Part shown: positions 1 through 10,130 of the stretch, piece after piece | Layout: the number at the start of each line of letters is the position of its first letter | Numbering within the stretch: the stretch's first letter is position 1 | NCBI GenBank assembly: GCA_037127315.1 | Contig: JBBBDQ010001939.1 | Coordinates: forward strand, 1,078,501-1,142,500 | From: Ascarosepion bandense | Lineage: Eukaryota > Mollusca > Cephalopoda > Sepiida > Sepiidae | Reading direction: 5' to 3' | DNA: 64,000 bases | Position numbers and translations under genes: made by a program | Notes under the pieces: generated by a model | The model's input: only the letters and a program-made list of their open reading frames with translations | Database searches by the model: none | Told to the model about the DNA's origin: nothing

Positions 1-150
1 GTAGTTATCTCTCTTAAATTCAACTCACTAAGTTATTTGTCTACCACTGCTGTAGTCAGGTATTGAACTCACAACTATTTAGGCCAAGTTACTGGAATTA
101 ATCAATGCCTATATCCATTGAGGCCATGTGTCCTTGGAGATATCAGTGTT
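1..150 (-). repeat. tRNA-derived SINE (family B), truncated by the window edge
   Basis: Reverse complement of the element at 54785-54960: both carry ACACATGGCCTAGTGGATAT (A-box side) and a GGTTGTGAGTTCAATACC-type B box, here GTTGTGAGTTCAATACCTGA in reverse. Confidence 0.75.
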
Positions 151-1575
151 GTAATTTCTGGGATTTAAAAACCTAATGTCTCAGTAATTTATTTTCTTAA
201 ACCAGAGCTCATATTGCAGTCTTTGAAGCTAATGATTTTCTCTAGCACTTTGTATTACTAGTTCCCATATTGTATTCATTTCTATGCTTGGCTGGCTTAG
301 GAGATTTGTGGCCTAGCATATGCACTGATTCCTTAAGTATACATACTTTCTATTGGTGTTTTCTGTCAATTATTTCAACTTCATCCCATAGGGAGTGGTG
401 ATCCACTTTTCTCCCTCCATATGTGGTTAGCTATTTATTTATTTTTTTTTTTTATCTCCCCTTGTGTTGCAGCCTTAGTTAAAAGGCAGCTGATTTCTTT
501 CTGCAGCTACATGTACTGGTGTACACACAGGCCTTAGTGATGTTTTCCTCTAGTGAAGGTCTTGGGAGAGATATCTGTGAAGTGTAGAACCACTTTTAAA
601 AGGTCATCCTAATGTTATATAGACCACAGTTCCTTTGTATTTTCTCTGATAACCCCCTCCACATAGAAAACAGCTTTGGTCTGCTTGCCCTGAAAGTTAT
701 CCTCATGCACACACTCTTCCACGTTTTTGGAGCTATTGTCATGTACCCTGGGTAGTTGTTATGTTATAGGGTACTGCTTATACTGACCACTTCCTGTTCA
801 TATGTCACTGCTTATGACTTGTTTGACATTGCAAGCAGCAGACAATTCCTTTCTTTATATTGTATGGGTGGTGGTAATTGAAGTTAGGGTATTGTCTAGT
901 GAAAGTTGGTTTGCAATATACAGATGTCATGTATCCATTCTGTTTGAGATATTAGTACATCCAGAAATGCTAGTTTGTTGTCATCCCCCCCCCCCCCCCC
1001 AAACGTTATGATCTTATTGAGTGTCACATGGTCTAGTACTGTCTGGACATTTTTCATTGATAATTAAAAACTTTAAAAACTGACTGAACAAAATTTCATC
1101 ATAGGATAGAGTCACTTGAATTACAATTTGAACCTGGAATTGAATGAATAGCTGCCTGATTGTTACTGTGAAATGAAATTAAGATTTGAAAAGAGAATTG
1201 ATAAGGTGAACAGTTAATCTAATTAGGTTAATATTTATCGTATTCTATGAAGATAAAATGATGGAATATTGTCTTACCTATAAGCATATCTTGAAATGTC
1301 CTTCATTAGCAAATAAATTGTACATTAAAGTGGCTATAACTAATTTACTTCTGTTCTACAATGATGTTGATTAATTCTTACTAAGTATCTATTTGGTTCA
1401 ATAATAGTTTGCTAGTTTAGTTACTAGGCCTTTATTTCGTATTAAAAATCCAAAGCAAAAGGTTAAAGAACATGGCATAGGTGTTATCTAAAACAAAGAA
1501 ATGGGTTTTTTTTTGTTTTTTTTCAAGGTTTCATAATTAAAAAAATGCATATCAAATACAAAGGAACCTACTTAC
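151..1575. other. HOGA1 intron; no gene seen
   Basis: Intron 2 of HOGA1, between exon 2 and the left edge. It contains a 16-base C run at 985-1000 and T-rich tracts. No recognisable exon 3 and no identified transposon beyond the SINE at the edge. Confidence 0.6.
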
Positions 1576-1704
1576 ATTCACAACCTGATCCAGCAATAAT
1601 AAGCTTATCCTCATTTGCCAAATGTGCAACCCGTCGCACCAAATCAAGGCGCTCTGATGTGTTCAAATAGACATACTCCCCATTGGATCCTTGGATAACA
1701 TAAC
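1576..1704 (-). CDS. HOGA1: HOGA1 coding exon 2
   Basis: Acceptor TTTCTAG precedes 1704 and donor GTAAGT follows 1576. The 129-nt exon encodes [20 protein letters not shown] through LIIAGSGCE and leaves in phase 1. GSNGE is the conserved GxxGE-type loop of the DHDPS/HOGA family. No later exon is recognisable between 1 and 1575. Confidence 0.94.
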
Positions 1705-4700
1705 CTAGAAATGTAATAAAAGGAAAATATTTGCAGGATACATACTTACCATTTAGGGTTGATACCCATATTTTTTCAGGATGTGCATTGTGGTGCAGTG
1801 GGCATCAACTTGGAAAGACAAATCAAGTGGCTGAGTTCAAATTCCAGTTGAACTTGCATTCACTTATGTGCAAATACCCTTGGGAAAGATATTAATCCAT
1901 CTCTTTCCTCCAGTTATGAGTTAAATAACAGGACAGATTGGGTTCTATAGCCTTGCCTAGCAACCAGTCTATCGCAGAAAGCAATGGCAACCTACTGTGG
2001 AATAATCTTCTGCTCAGTCTTTTGAGACATGATCGCCCAAAGCTTGTATCATGTATGGCATTTAACTGGTTGACTGACCCATATTTATACTAATATTTAC
2101 CTATGTTCCGTTCTTTATCTTGAATTTTTTCTCTCATAATTGTCATTATTTCTAGTTTACACATTATTTGTGCTTTGTATTGCAACTGCCAATGTAAACC
2201 ATGTTTGTGAAATTGGAAGTGTAATATCCAACGAAGCTTGAATTTGGATCTGCCATCTCAGAAACCCATCTTTCATGGGCATCTGACCCACTTGCAGTAG
2301 AGAAAAAGGTGGTGAAATGGTAAAAATCTAGTTTTTCTACCACTTGTTTTTCACTGTCAAGCATCAGGGGTACAATGTCTTAAAATACACTATTTAGATG
2401 TATAAACAGTTTTTTTTTTTTTCTCTGATTAGAAAAATGTGCGGTACTACTGTTCAAAAGTGTACCCCCACAAGTATGTTAAATTTAACATTAATACGTT
2501 ATTGATAATTTTTAAACTATTTTTGTTGAGAAAATATCTTCTAAATTATATACCATTGCAAAAAGGGAAGAAAAACGTTTTCAAAACAGTTAAATCTATA
2601 CATGTGCACATAGGTTTGCTTCTGTATAGTAGTAAATATAGCTTTGTTAAAATTATAAGTTGTAGCAGATCATTCTAAATATTTATGGAGGTTGACTAGT
2701 CAGGATCATCAGATCTAAGCAAATTTCATACTTCTTCAGTTGCATAGTGTGTTACACAATTTAAAATTCAGAGTTGTCCTTCTAGACTGGTTTCTAATCA
2801 TGTCTACAGAGCCTAGACTGACCTATGTAACTAATAGTTGGGGGTTTTGAATTTAGAGTTGTCATTAGATTAGTTTCTACCCAAGGCTATAGGATCCAGT
2901 CTGTCCTGCCATTTACTCATAGCTGAGGAGGGAAGAGATGGATTCATACTTCATACTTTACCCAAGGGTATAACTTGGATCCTATTAAGATCCAGTTACA
3001 ATAGAGAGCGAGTTGTCACAACAGCAGCCTACTCTTTTCATCCCACAAGAGAAAAGGTAGATTATAAAGAAGAAAGAGAAGGCAAAAACTTGAGATAACA
3101 GCATTAACAATTGAGACAAAGAAAATAAATGCACCATAAGTTTAACAAACACATTTGTTCCAAGGAATAAGAATTTTTTCTATTCATTGGAAGATAAATT
3201 ATATTTTTCCAACATGTTTATAACAATAGTTTCCCTAATAGTTGAATTGGCTAGATGTAACTTAGTACTTTGCTAACAGAATCTTTTCTTTGTCTGTGCG
3301 ACTCTTCTCTGGCTCTATGCTTTCCAGCCAACTTTGATTTTCAAAAATTTAAATGCAATGTTTATCATTATCTGCTGTTTTAATTCCTGTTCTTTTATTA
3401 TTCTTCATCCTTAATTATATTTTTCTTATATTCTCTTACACTCTGTAATTCCCTGAGGGCTTTATTGCCTGGCTTGGGATGAAATGATTAAAAAAAATAA
3501 TCTACATGCTTGTTGCTAATGACTCAGGATTCTGTGTGTGTGTTTTTTTTTTTTTTTTTTTTACCAAAACTAGAAAAGATGTTATAACATGTATGTGCTA
3601 TAAAATAAATAATTCATACAACAATAAAAAACATTTGAATAAAAGTTATGTTATACTGACATTTTTCATTGATGGAGCAAAATGCCATCAGTTTCATGAT
3701 TATTAGGTAAATCACTGATGGAATATCAAACTAAAGACTATCTAAAAAGAAAAGGAAGACTTTCAAGTGATTCATGTGATAAGCTCACCTATTGCTTGTT
3801 AACACCAACATGCATCTGCATGAACTTTGACCTGTGAGATGGAAAACAAAGTGCCCATCTTTTAAGGCAAGTACTATTCAAAAGAAAAAAAGTTATCTAA
3901 AATTTAATTATATTAACTCATTCTGAATTTTTTGCCATCCACTAAAAGAAATGAATTTGTTCCCACAAAAATTAAAACTGATGAGGGTGAGAAACTTGCT
4001 ACAAAATGAACATCTTGAAAATAATCATATTTCCATTAATTACACTTATAACAGTAGCATCTTTGCAATATTAACTCATCATTAAACCTTGGAATAAATT
4101 TGTTAAAACTTATATGATGTGGCATCCACATTTTTATTCATTTGCCTTCCTGTATGATCACTGAAGTTAAGCTTGGCCAGAACTGAGATGGGTGACTACT
4201 TGAGAATATCAGCTGCTGTAAGCTTGAATGTGTAAGTGGTATAATGGCTTATAATGACTTTCCAATTAACAATTCTAACTTGAGCAGATAAATGATATTA
4301 GATATGGGTGCATAAACATAGAAATACAAAAAAAATTACTTCTATTTGAAGAGAGCATAAAAAAATTATTCCAGTGAAAAGGAAACAACATTAAAAAGAG
4401 CAACAATTTATTGTTTTCCCTTTAACATTTTGATTTATGAATTCTAACTTGAGCAGATAAATGATATTAGATATGGGTGCATAAACATAGAAATACAAAA
4501 AAAATTACTTCTATTTGAAGAGAGCATAAAAAAATTATTCCAGTGAAAAGGAAACAACATTAAAAAGAGCAACAATTTATTGTTTTCCCTTTAACATTTT
4601 GATTTATGTGAAATCAATCAAAATTAACATTAGGCATTTTTTCCTAAAGAGAAAACTATCAGCATTTTAAACTGATTATGGTTATAAGTAACAATTATTG

Positions 4701-5626
4701 ATTAAATTGTTAATTCCAGTTATGTTATATTCACTTACATGCCTTGTGAAAGGTATGAATCCACATTTTATCCCTCCAGATATGGGTTAATTAGTAAGAC
4801 CTCTATTACAAAAATCATTGTCTCAAAAAAATAAAAAAATAATTACTATCTAAAAATATTCTCTGGCTTTAAATAACCTGCAAATGGTTAAAGCCATACA
4901 AATGAATCAATCTTGCTTGCCGCCTAAATTACTTTACACATTACTACAATGAGAACTCGTTTACTATAGTCATGGGTACCTAATCAACCTTGTAGGTCAT
5001 TAAAAAATTCCGCTTAACAATTATTAAATGTAAAAATAAGGGCAATAACTGGCAATATTTTAAGTTAAGATACAAAGTATTTACTTTCGGACAAAAAAAT
5101 CTGAATTTTCATCGTCTGCTAAACTAAAAGGATGCAATCATTTTTCCATTTAAAAAAAAAAAAAAAGCAAAATCAAACGTAATTTTTTCGACAATCTTAA
5201 TAATAGATTATATCTTTTTTACACTTTCTCTGAAACCATTGTTTCGCGTACATGAAAAAGTTTGTTTACAAGCAAGAAAAAAAAAAGTTCAAAAGCTGTT
5301 TTTTCAAGAAATGAAATAACGAACGCCCTTTAGTAATTGAATGTCTTACATTTACATATATGTTGATGAATAAAATAAATTTAAAAGTTTAAAAGGTAAT
5401 AAACAAACTTACCTTTAAAAGGAATTTCGTTCCAGCGTTTCATATTTTTTGATAGTTTTTCAAAATCGATCGAACCTTTTGCAGTAAACGGTGAGGTGAT
5501 TGGAGGGAAAATGCCTCGTAAATTAAGTTTTTTAGTTTGTTTGGTGGATATTTCCCTTGAAAAGCAACCAACGCAAGAGTGAAAGACGAAGAAATTCCGT
5601 CGGAAACGAAATCGAAGTAATGACAT
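1576..5626 (-). CDS. HOGA1: HOGA1, 4-hydroxy-2-oxoglutarate aldolase, mitochondrial (5' part; two coding exons)
   Basis: Mitochondrial class I aldolase of the DHDPS/NAL family. It splits 4-hydroxy-2-oxoglutarate into pyruvate and glyoxylate in the last step of hydroxyproline breakdown. Two exons, 5413-5626 and 1576-1704, join in phase 1 (AAA G|GT TAT) to about 115 residues. The N-terminus, [15 protein letters not shown], is arginine-rich and free of acidic residues, as in a matrix-targeting peptide. The barrel then begins with [15 protein letters not shown], followed by [16 protein letters not shown] and [10 protein letters not shown] to IIAGSGCE, which aligns with vertebrate HOGA1 without gaps (from memory, not by search). 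The catalytic lysine lies in later exons beyond the left edge. The start is supported by an in-frame TAA two codons upstream of the ATG. The intron of about 3.7 kb holds SINE and LINE debris. The family call is secure; the rest of the gene is unseen. Confidence 0.93.
1783..2085 (+). repeat. tRNA-derived SINE (family A)
   Basis: Full-length-looking copy. tRNA-like head (GTGCAGTGGGCATCAACTT, then GAGTTCAAATTCC as B box). Body with GGGTTCTATAGCCTTG, AGCAATGGCAACCTACTG and ATAATCTTCTGCTCAG, ending TATGGCATTTAACTGGTTGA. Shared with copies at 38467, 40780, 51690 and 63830. Confidence 0.85.
2790..2990 (-). repeat. SINE family A fragments
   Basis: Reverse-strand pieces of the family A body (CCCAAGGCTATAGGATCCAG, AGATGGATTCATACTT, ACCCAAGGGTATAA), partly duplicated. 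No intact head. Confidence 0.5.
3250..3510 (+). mobile_element. 3' end of a Jockey/CR1-like LINE
   Basis: Matches the 3' tails of the LINEs at 16.2, 20.7 and 25.6 kb: CAAAAATTTAAATGCAATGT, CTTTATTGCCTGGCTTG, then GGGATGAAATGATTAAAAAA. Heavily 5'-truncated, in HOGA1 intron 1. Confidence 0.65.
4148..4262 (+). repeat. 5S rRNA-derived SINE head (interrupted composite SINE)
   Basis: TGATCACTGAAGTTAAGCTT, then GATGGGTGACTACTTGAGAA and GCTGCTGTAAGCTT, follow the 3' half of 5S rRNA including its internal promoter region. A tRNA-like piece (AAGTGGTATAATGGCTTATA) comes next. The element is then interrupted by the repeat at 4271-4705 and its body resumes at about 4710. Confidence 0.7.
4271..4608 (+). 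repeat. 169-bp tandem duplication (two copies)
   Basis: Copies at 4271-4439 and 4440-4608 are almost identical. Each begins AATTCTAACTTGAGCAGATA and ends TTTGATTTATG. The sequence continues to about 4705 as one dispersed repeat, with another copy at 9612-9885. Confidence 0.9.
4609..4905 (+). repeat. end of dispersed repeat, then composite SINE body
   Basis: 4609-4705 matches 9780-9880 (ATCAAAATTAACATTAG, CTGATTATGGTTATAAGTAA). From about 4710 the SINE body resumes (AATTCCAGTT, TTCACTTACATGCC, CTCCAGATATGGGTTAATTA), matching 9285-9500, so the dispersed repeat lies inside the SINE. Confidence 0.65.
5413..5626 (-). CDS. HOGA1: HOGA1 coding exon 1
   Basis: ATG at 5626-5624, preceded by TAA AAA in frame. 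The exon ends at 5413 before a GTAAGT donor. It encodes the putative mitochondrial presequence and the first strand-helix of the aldolase barrel ([10 protein letters not shown], then [13 protein letters not shown]). Confidence 0.93.
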
Positions 5627-5880
5627 TTTTTAAGACCCACAAAAGAAAAATAAATGTTAAATTTAAAAGCTTCACTCTACCATCGAAATTTTTATTTTTC
5701 AGTCGGTGTAAAGTTAAATACTGTCGCTTATGCAAATTTCCTACGTGACTTTACTGTGTTCGAGGTTGGTCTATTTCGGTTTTACTTTTTTTTAAACATG
5801 CATGCGCAAGCCTACCTCACTTCTTTTATTTATTTATTTATTTATTTTTTTCTTAAGATCTATTCTAGGTCGATATGAAT
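5627..5880 (-). promoter_or_regulatory. probable HOGA1 promoter / 5' flank
   Basis: Sequence immediately upstream of the HOGA1 ATG. It has more CpG dinucleotides than the surrounding AT-rich DNA, an octamer-like ATGCAAAT at 5730-5737, and a TTTA tandem run near 5825-5850. No clear TATA box was identified. The promoter role is inferred from position only. Confidence 0.35.
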
Positions 5881-7124
5881 AAGCAACTCAGGAAGGAGAC
5901 AACTGTGCAGCAGTATATCAGATTGAAATTTTTAAAGAGTTATCTCTGGTGAATGCCAACATTTTTTTTTTTCGCAACCAGACCGTTGTCGATAAAGCAA
6001 TCTGCAAAAATGTTGGGTCCGACGGGAGAGGAAGAGAAGTGAATGCGTAATTTTGGGTAGTAAGATTGAAATAATTGTAATGAATGATTTGGATTTTGAA
6101 GGAGCCTCCAGCACATCTTTCGTTTGCTGTTTCTCTGGACAGTTCTTTGATGAATAGATAGAATAAAAAACTAAAAGACTACATTACAATTTAATCTCTT
6201 AGGATCATTAAAAATTAAAGATGTGACAAGTAAAGTTAAACTATGAGTAAAAGAGTTGTTCTTGTTTGTAGTTAGGAATCAATAAATGAAAAACGATTAT
6301 TGTTGTTCCTCCACCATCTTTTTAAGCATAGTGTCTTTATTTAAAAAAAAAAAAAAGAAATTTTTCTATTTTTTTTTTCATTCAGCTTATCACACATTAA
6401 AAAAAAAATAAAATAGTGTGATGAATCATTAAGTGCATGTTATTTTGAAAAAAAAAAAAAATCCATATAGTGAAAGGATTTTTATTTTTATTATGGGTAG
6501 GTTAACGGTTATGACTTGCTAAAATATTCAATACCGATAAGCAACATTGTTCTTCACCTTTAAACTTGTGACATTGTCAATTTTCTTCAGAATAAATAGG
6601 CCAAAGGTTATCTAAGATAAATTATGTACCTTCGTGCTTGTGATAAACAATGCATAAAAAGATTACCATGAATATCAAGAGAATTGATATAAAGTGTTCC
6701 AAATTAGAGGCAAAAAAGTGTTAGTTGCTTCAAAAGCAATAAACTCATCATTAGATATGTACTTGGTTCATCCTCAGACATCATTTGAAGGATTGGAGCA
6801 AGAAAGATTTTTTTTTTTGGGTTGCTCCAAGGAAAACATTCCCTGAAGTAATCCAAAATGATAAACATATCAACTATTAATCCTCTACTTTATTTTTTTT
6901 TTTTTTTTACACTTGTTTATATTCTACATAGCTGAGCAAGAAAATGCATTGTTCCCATGTGTTTGGAACTGGTATAGTGAGGTATATTCCTTCATCTATT
7001 TTTTTTAGTGACTCATGGGAACACTCTTAGACTACTTTTCTGACCAAATAATATTGTAAACTAGGATGAAAATTTCATAGTTTCATTGTGTTCTCTTGTT
7101 AAGTTTTATCCAGTATAAAAAATT
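5881..7124. other. intergenic, AT-rich, no gene seen
   Basis: Upstream of HOGA1. Contains only poly-A/T runs and no recognisable coding or mobile element. Confidence 0.5.
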
Positions 7125-7345
7125 TTGACAAACAAGAACTAGCATTTCTTTTTATTTTAACTTTAGTCTGCAAAATTTACATGCGATGTCAATTGGTATT
7201 TACTGTCCTGATTACTCTTTTCTATTCTCACTCATTATTAATGTTCTGTTTCTAATTCTTCCATACTCTGTAATTCCTTGTGTCTTAGTGGAATTACTGC
7301 CTTGCATGGGGTGATACTGATAAAAGAAAAAAAAAATGTTGCTGT
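7125..7345 (+). mobile_element. 3' end of a Jockey/CR1-like LINE
   Basis: Contains GCAAAATTTACATGCGATGT and GAATTACTGCCTTGCATGGG, then GTGATACTGATAAAAGAAAA, the same 3' terminus as the larger LINE copies. Lies between HOGA1 and the 3' end of RMND5. Confidence 0.6.
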
Positions 7346-8364
7346 TCATATTGTTGTTAAACAGTACAGATCAGAAATTAAAAAAAAAAAAAGGTCTGCT
7401 CTGTTTATTGAAGGCCATAGATTGATGATCTGAGTAGTTGTCATGAAAAGCAATTAAAATGAAAAAAATATTAGTCAAAAATAAATAACTGGTACAGAAG
7501 AGAGGTGGTAGTTTCATATACATTTTTTTTGAAAACTTTAAAAGCTAAAGCATCGAGGATATTGTGACATGACACTTCACTCTTATCTGATAATAGCTGA
7601 AATAAGTTGACTTGTGTCTATCGAGACAAACATAATTATCAATAATTATTTCATGATCCTTTACTACCCAATACCATGCAAGTCTAAAAAAAAAAAAAAA
7701 AAAGTTCTACTGTTCTCACTTTATAGGCATTGTCATAGTATCTTTTAGAGTTTATACCTGGCTGGGATTGTCAAAGTTTATATGCTTTACCAAGTCAAGA
7801 CCAGTTTTGTTTGCCTGCTGAATTGTGCTCTCAAATATGATTTTTCTTTTTGAATAGAATCAAAATTAGACTGACTGCTAAGCAAAGGGAACTTTGTTTT
7901 TGTGTAATTTTAGAATTTCTTTAAGTGCATGATAATTTGAGATAGTGCCTAATCCCTGTAGTCACAATCCACTTTACCTCTATAACCAAATATGTAAACT
8001 CATTACTGGAGAAGTAAAAGGTAGGTGGGTGAGTGAGAAACTTTTGTCAGCTATTTCACATGCAAAAGAGAACACAGGCAAAGTTGAAATTAATGTGCTT
8101 TTTAATTTGGTATTTTCATGGAACTGCATTTTAGGAGGATTCAGAATTGAAATGAATTTTTTTTTCAACTCAATTTGTCATTTGGATTGATCATAAATTT
8201 GCAGGAACCCCTACCTCCCACGATCACAAATTCCCTAACCCTTAGGATCATAGGGGAACCACTACATATACTACAGCATAGCAGCAGTGGTGTTTTTTTT
8301 AAGCAAGACAGATTGATAGAATGCAACTCTTTCCAGTTTGGTTTGAATTCAAAGTTTTACTTCA

Positions 8365-8520
8365 ACTAGACTGGTTGCCAACCAAGGCTTATAAGGCCCA
8401 GTCTGTCCTCCTATTTACCCATAGCTGAGGGATAAGAGATGGAAAGCAAAGTTCAAATGAATTCAATACCTCATTCTGAGCTGATAACCATTACTCTACT
8501 GAGTTACTGTGCCTCCAACT
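8365..8520 (-). repeat. SINE fragment related to family A
   Basis: ACTAGACTGGTTGCCAACCA, GTCTGTCCTCCTATTTACCC and AGCTGAGGGATAAGAGATGG are reverse-strand family A body. A tRNA-like stretch (ATAACCATTACTCTACTGAG) follows, instead of the usual head. Confidence 0.6.
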
Positions 8521-9167
8521 TTATTCAGTAACAATTTAAAAAACGTTTTTCAACATAATGTAGAATCTCTAGTTTCAAATTTTATGGCTGCCTTTTCTTT
8601 CAAATCATTCCCATTTACAAGACAGAGAGAAAGAGAGAGCAACTTATTTTAAAATATTCATTTGAGAACTTAAATAAAAAAAATAAAATAAAAAATACAA
8701 AACAAGATAACATAACAGGATCTAGCCCAAGAATCAACAAGTAGATTTTTAAGTAATTGTGAATGATAGTGTTAAGGAATCAAGTTCAATAAGTGAACAA
8801 AATATTTGGAGTTTTGAGATCTCATGTTCTATTTCAAATCTCATATTGATGAGGTTTACAACTTATAACCAATGGGGAAAGTTTAAAACTGGGACTAATA
8901 CTTCTACCACAAATAAGCATTGCTAAAATCTCTGTCAGTTTAAAATAAAGACAATATATTAAGAGTGGTGCCTATTGTAAATAACCAATTTATAAAGTGA
9001 GTCTTAAAAAGGCTTTATTTCAGAAGTTATAGTGGTATTTGAAAAGTTCCATTAAAAAGCTTATGACCTGAAATAAATCTCAGTTTTAATATAATCAGTC
9101 TGATAAAACAAATGACTGGTCATAATTTAAAAGTTTAAAATTTTAGTAACTTACTGCATAAAATTTT

Positions 9168-9500
9168 ACAAAAACCAGGTCAGTACATAGATGGGTGACT
9201 ACTTGGGAATGCTATGTGTTGTAAGCTTGGATGTGTAGGTGATTCAATGGATAATGGCTTGGAATTGTCAATTGTAGAGTAGAGTTCCAATTCCAGTTGG
9301 ATTTGTTATAGCCACTTACATGCAAATACCATTAGGAAAGGTACGTATCTATCTTTTCTTCTCTAGCTATAGGTCAATTAGTAAGACTTGTATCATTCAA
9401 TTATCTAAAAAAAAAAAAAAAAAAAGAAAATAAATCTTACAATCTGAAAATATTTTCTGGTTTTAAATAACCTACAAAGAGTTGATAAGCTGTAAAAACA
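9168..9500 (+). repeat. composite 5S-tRNA SINE, uninterrupted copy
   Basis: 5S-like CCAGGTCAGTACATAGATGG and GTGACTACTTGGGAATGC, then GTGTTGTAAGCTTGG. A tRNA-like unit follows (GTGATTCAATGGATAATGGC, then TTCCAATTCCAGTTGGA), then a family A-like body (AGGAAAGGTACGTATC, CTCTAGCTATAGGTCAATTA) and a poly(A) tract at 9405-9425. Confidence 0.75.
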
Positions 9501-9611
9501 AAATCAAATCTTATATAATCAGATCTTGTTTCAGTAATTTTCTAATTATTAGTTTTAGTGTAAGGAGGTAAGTTGGCATTTCTTAAGTATTAACTGACAA
9601 TTCTTAATTTG

Positions 9612-9885
9612 AAAGTCATAACTTGAACAGATAAATGATATTAGATATGGGTGCATAAACATAGAAATACAAAAAAATTACTTCTATTTGAAGAGAGCAT
9701 AAAAATATTATTCCAGTGAAAAGGAAACAACATTAAAAAGAGCAACAATTTATTGTTTTCCCTTTAACATTTTGATTTATGTGAAATAAATCAAAATTAA
9801 CATTAGTTTTCTCTTTAGGACTGTGCTTATCAGCATTTCAAACTGATTATGGTTATAAGTAACAATTATTGATTTCTTCCAAAGA
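9612..9885 (+). repeat. dispersed copy of the 4271-4705 repeat
   Basis: Nearly identical to the 169-bp unit plus its continuation, present here once (ATAACTTGAACAGATAAATG to AGTAACAATTATTGATT). Confidence 0.85.
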
Positions 9886-9996
9886 CAATAATGAAAGAAA
9901 ACAAAACAAATTAAGTCTTTGGTTATAAATTAGTTCTCGAAAAACAGTATGTGTAAAAAGTCACAAAAAACATTACAAAAGTTTTCTGCACATAAA

Positions 9997-10002
9997 TTTA
10001 TT
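9997..10002 (-). terminator. candidate RMND5 poly(A) signal AATAAA
   Basis: AATAAA on the minus strand, 65 nt downstream of the RMND5 stop. It is the first canonical hexamer after the stop. The true 3' UTR may be longer. Confidence 0.4.
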
Positions 10003-10066
10003 TTAGAACAGACAATATTAGAAAAGAAATTGCAAGAAAGAAGGGAAAAATTTCTGTGTGGTTTCC

Positions 10067-10130
10067 TTAAAAGTATATCCGTTTTGCATCTGCTGGGATC
10101 TGTTCAATGGGGCAATATGGGCACTTGACT
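10067..10130 (-). CDS. RMND5A: RMND5 coding exon 9 (RING end and stop)
   Basis: A short last coding exon of 64 nt after acceptor GTTCCAG, 9 kb from exon 8. Encodes [20 protein letters not shown] followed by TAA at 10069-10067. It completes the CPYC zinc ligands and ends like vertebrate RMND5A (DAKQIFF). A gene finder could miss it because the intron holds nested transposons. Confidence 0.95.

Noticed and set aside
4148..4230. 5S rRNA gene
   Set aside because: Only the 3' half resembles 5S rRNA, it is diverged, and it continues into a tRNA-like SINE. Not a gene.
5557..5878. Plus-strand open frames antisense to HOGA1 exon 1
   Set aside because: They are antisense shadows of the HOGA1 exon and its 5' flank, without conserved content.
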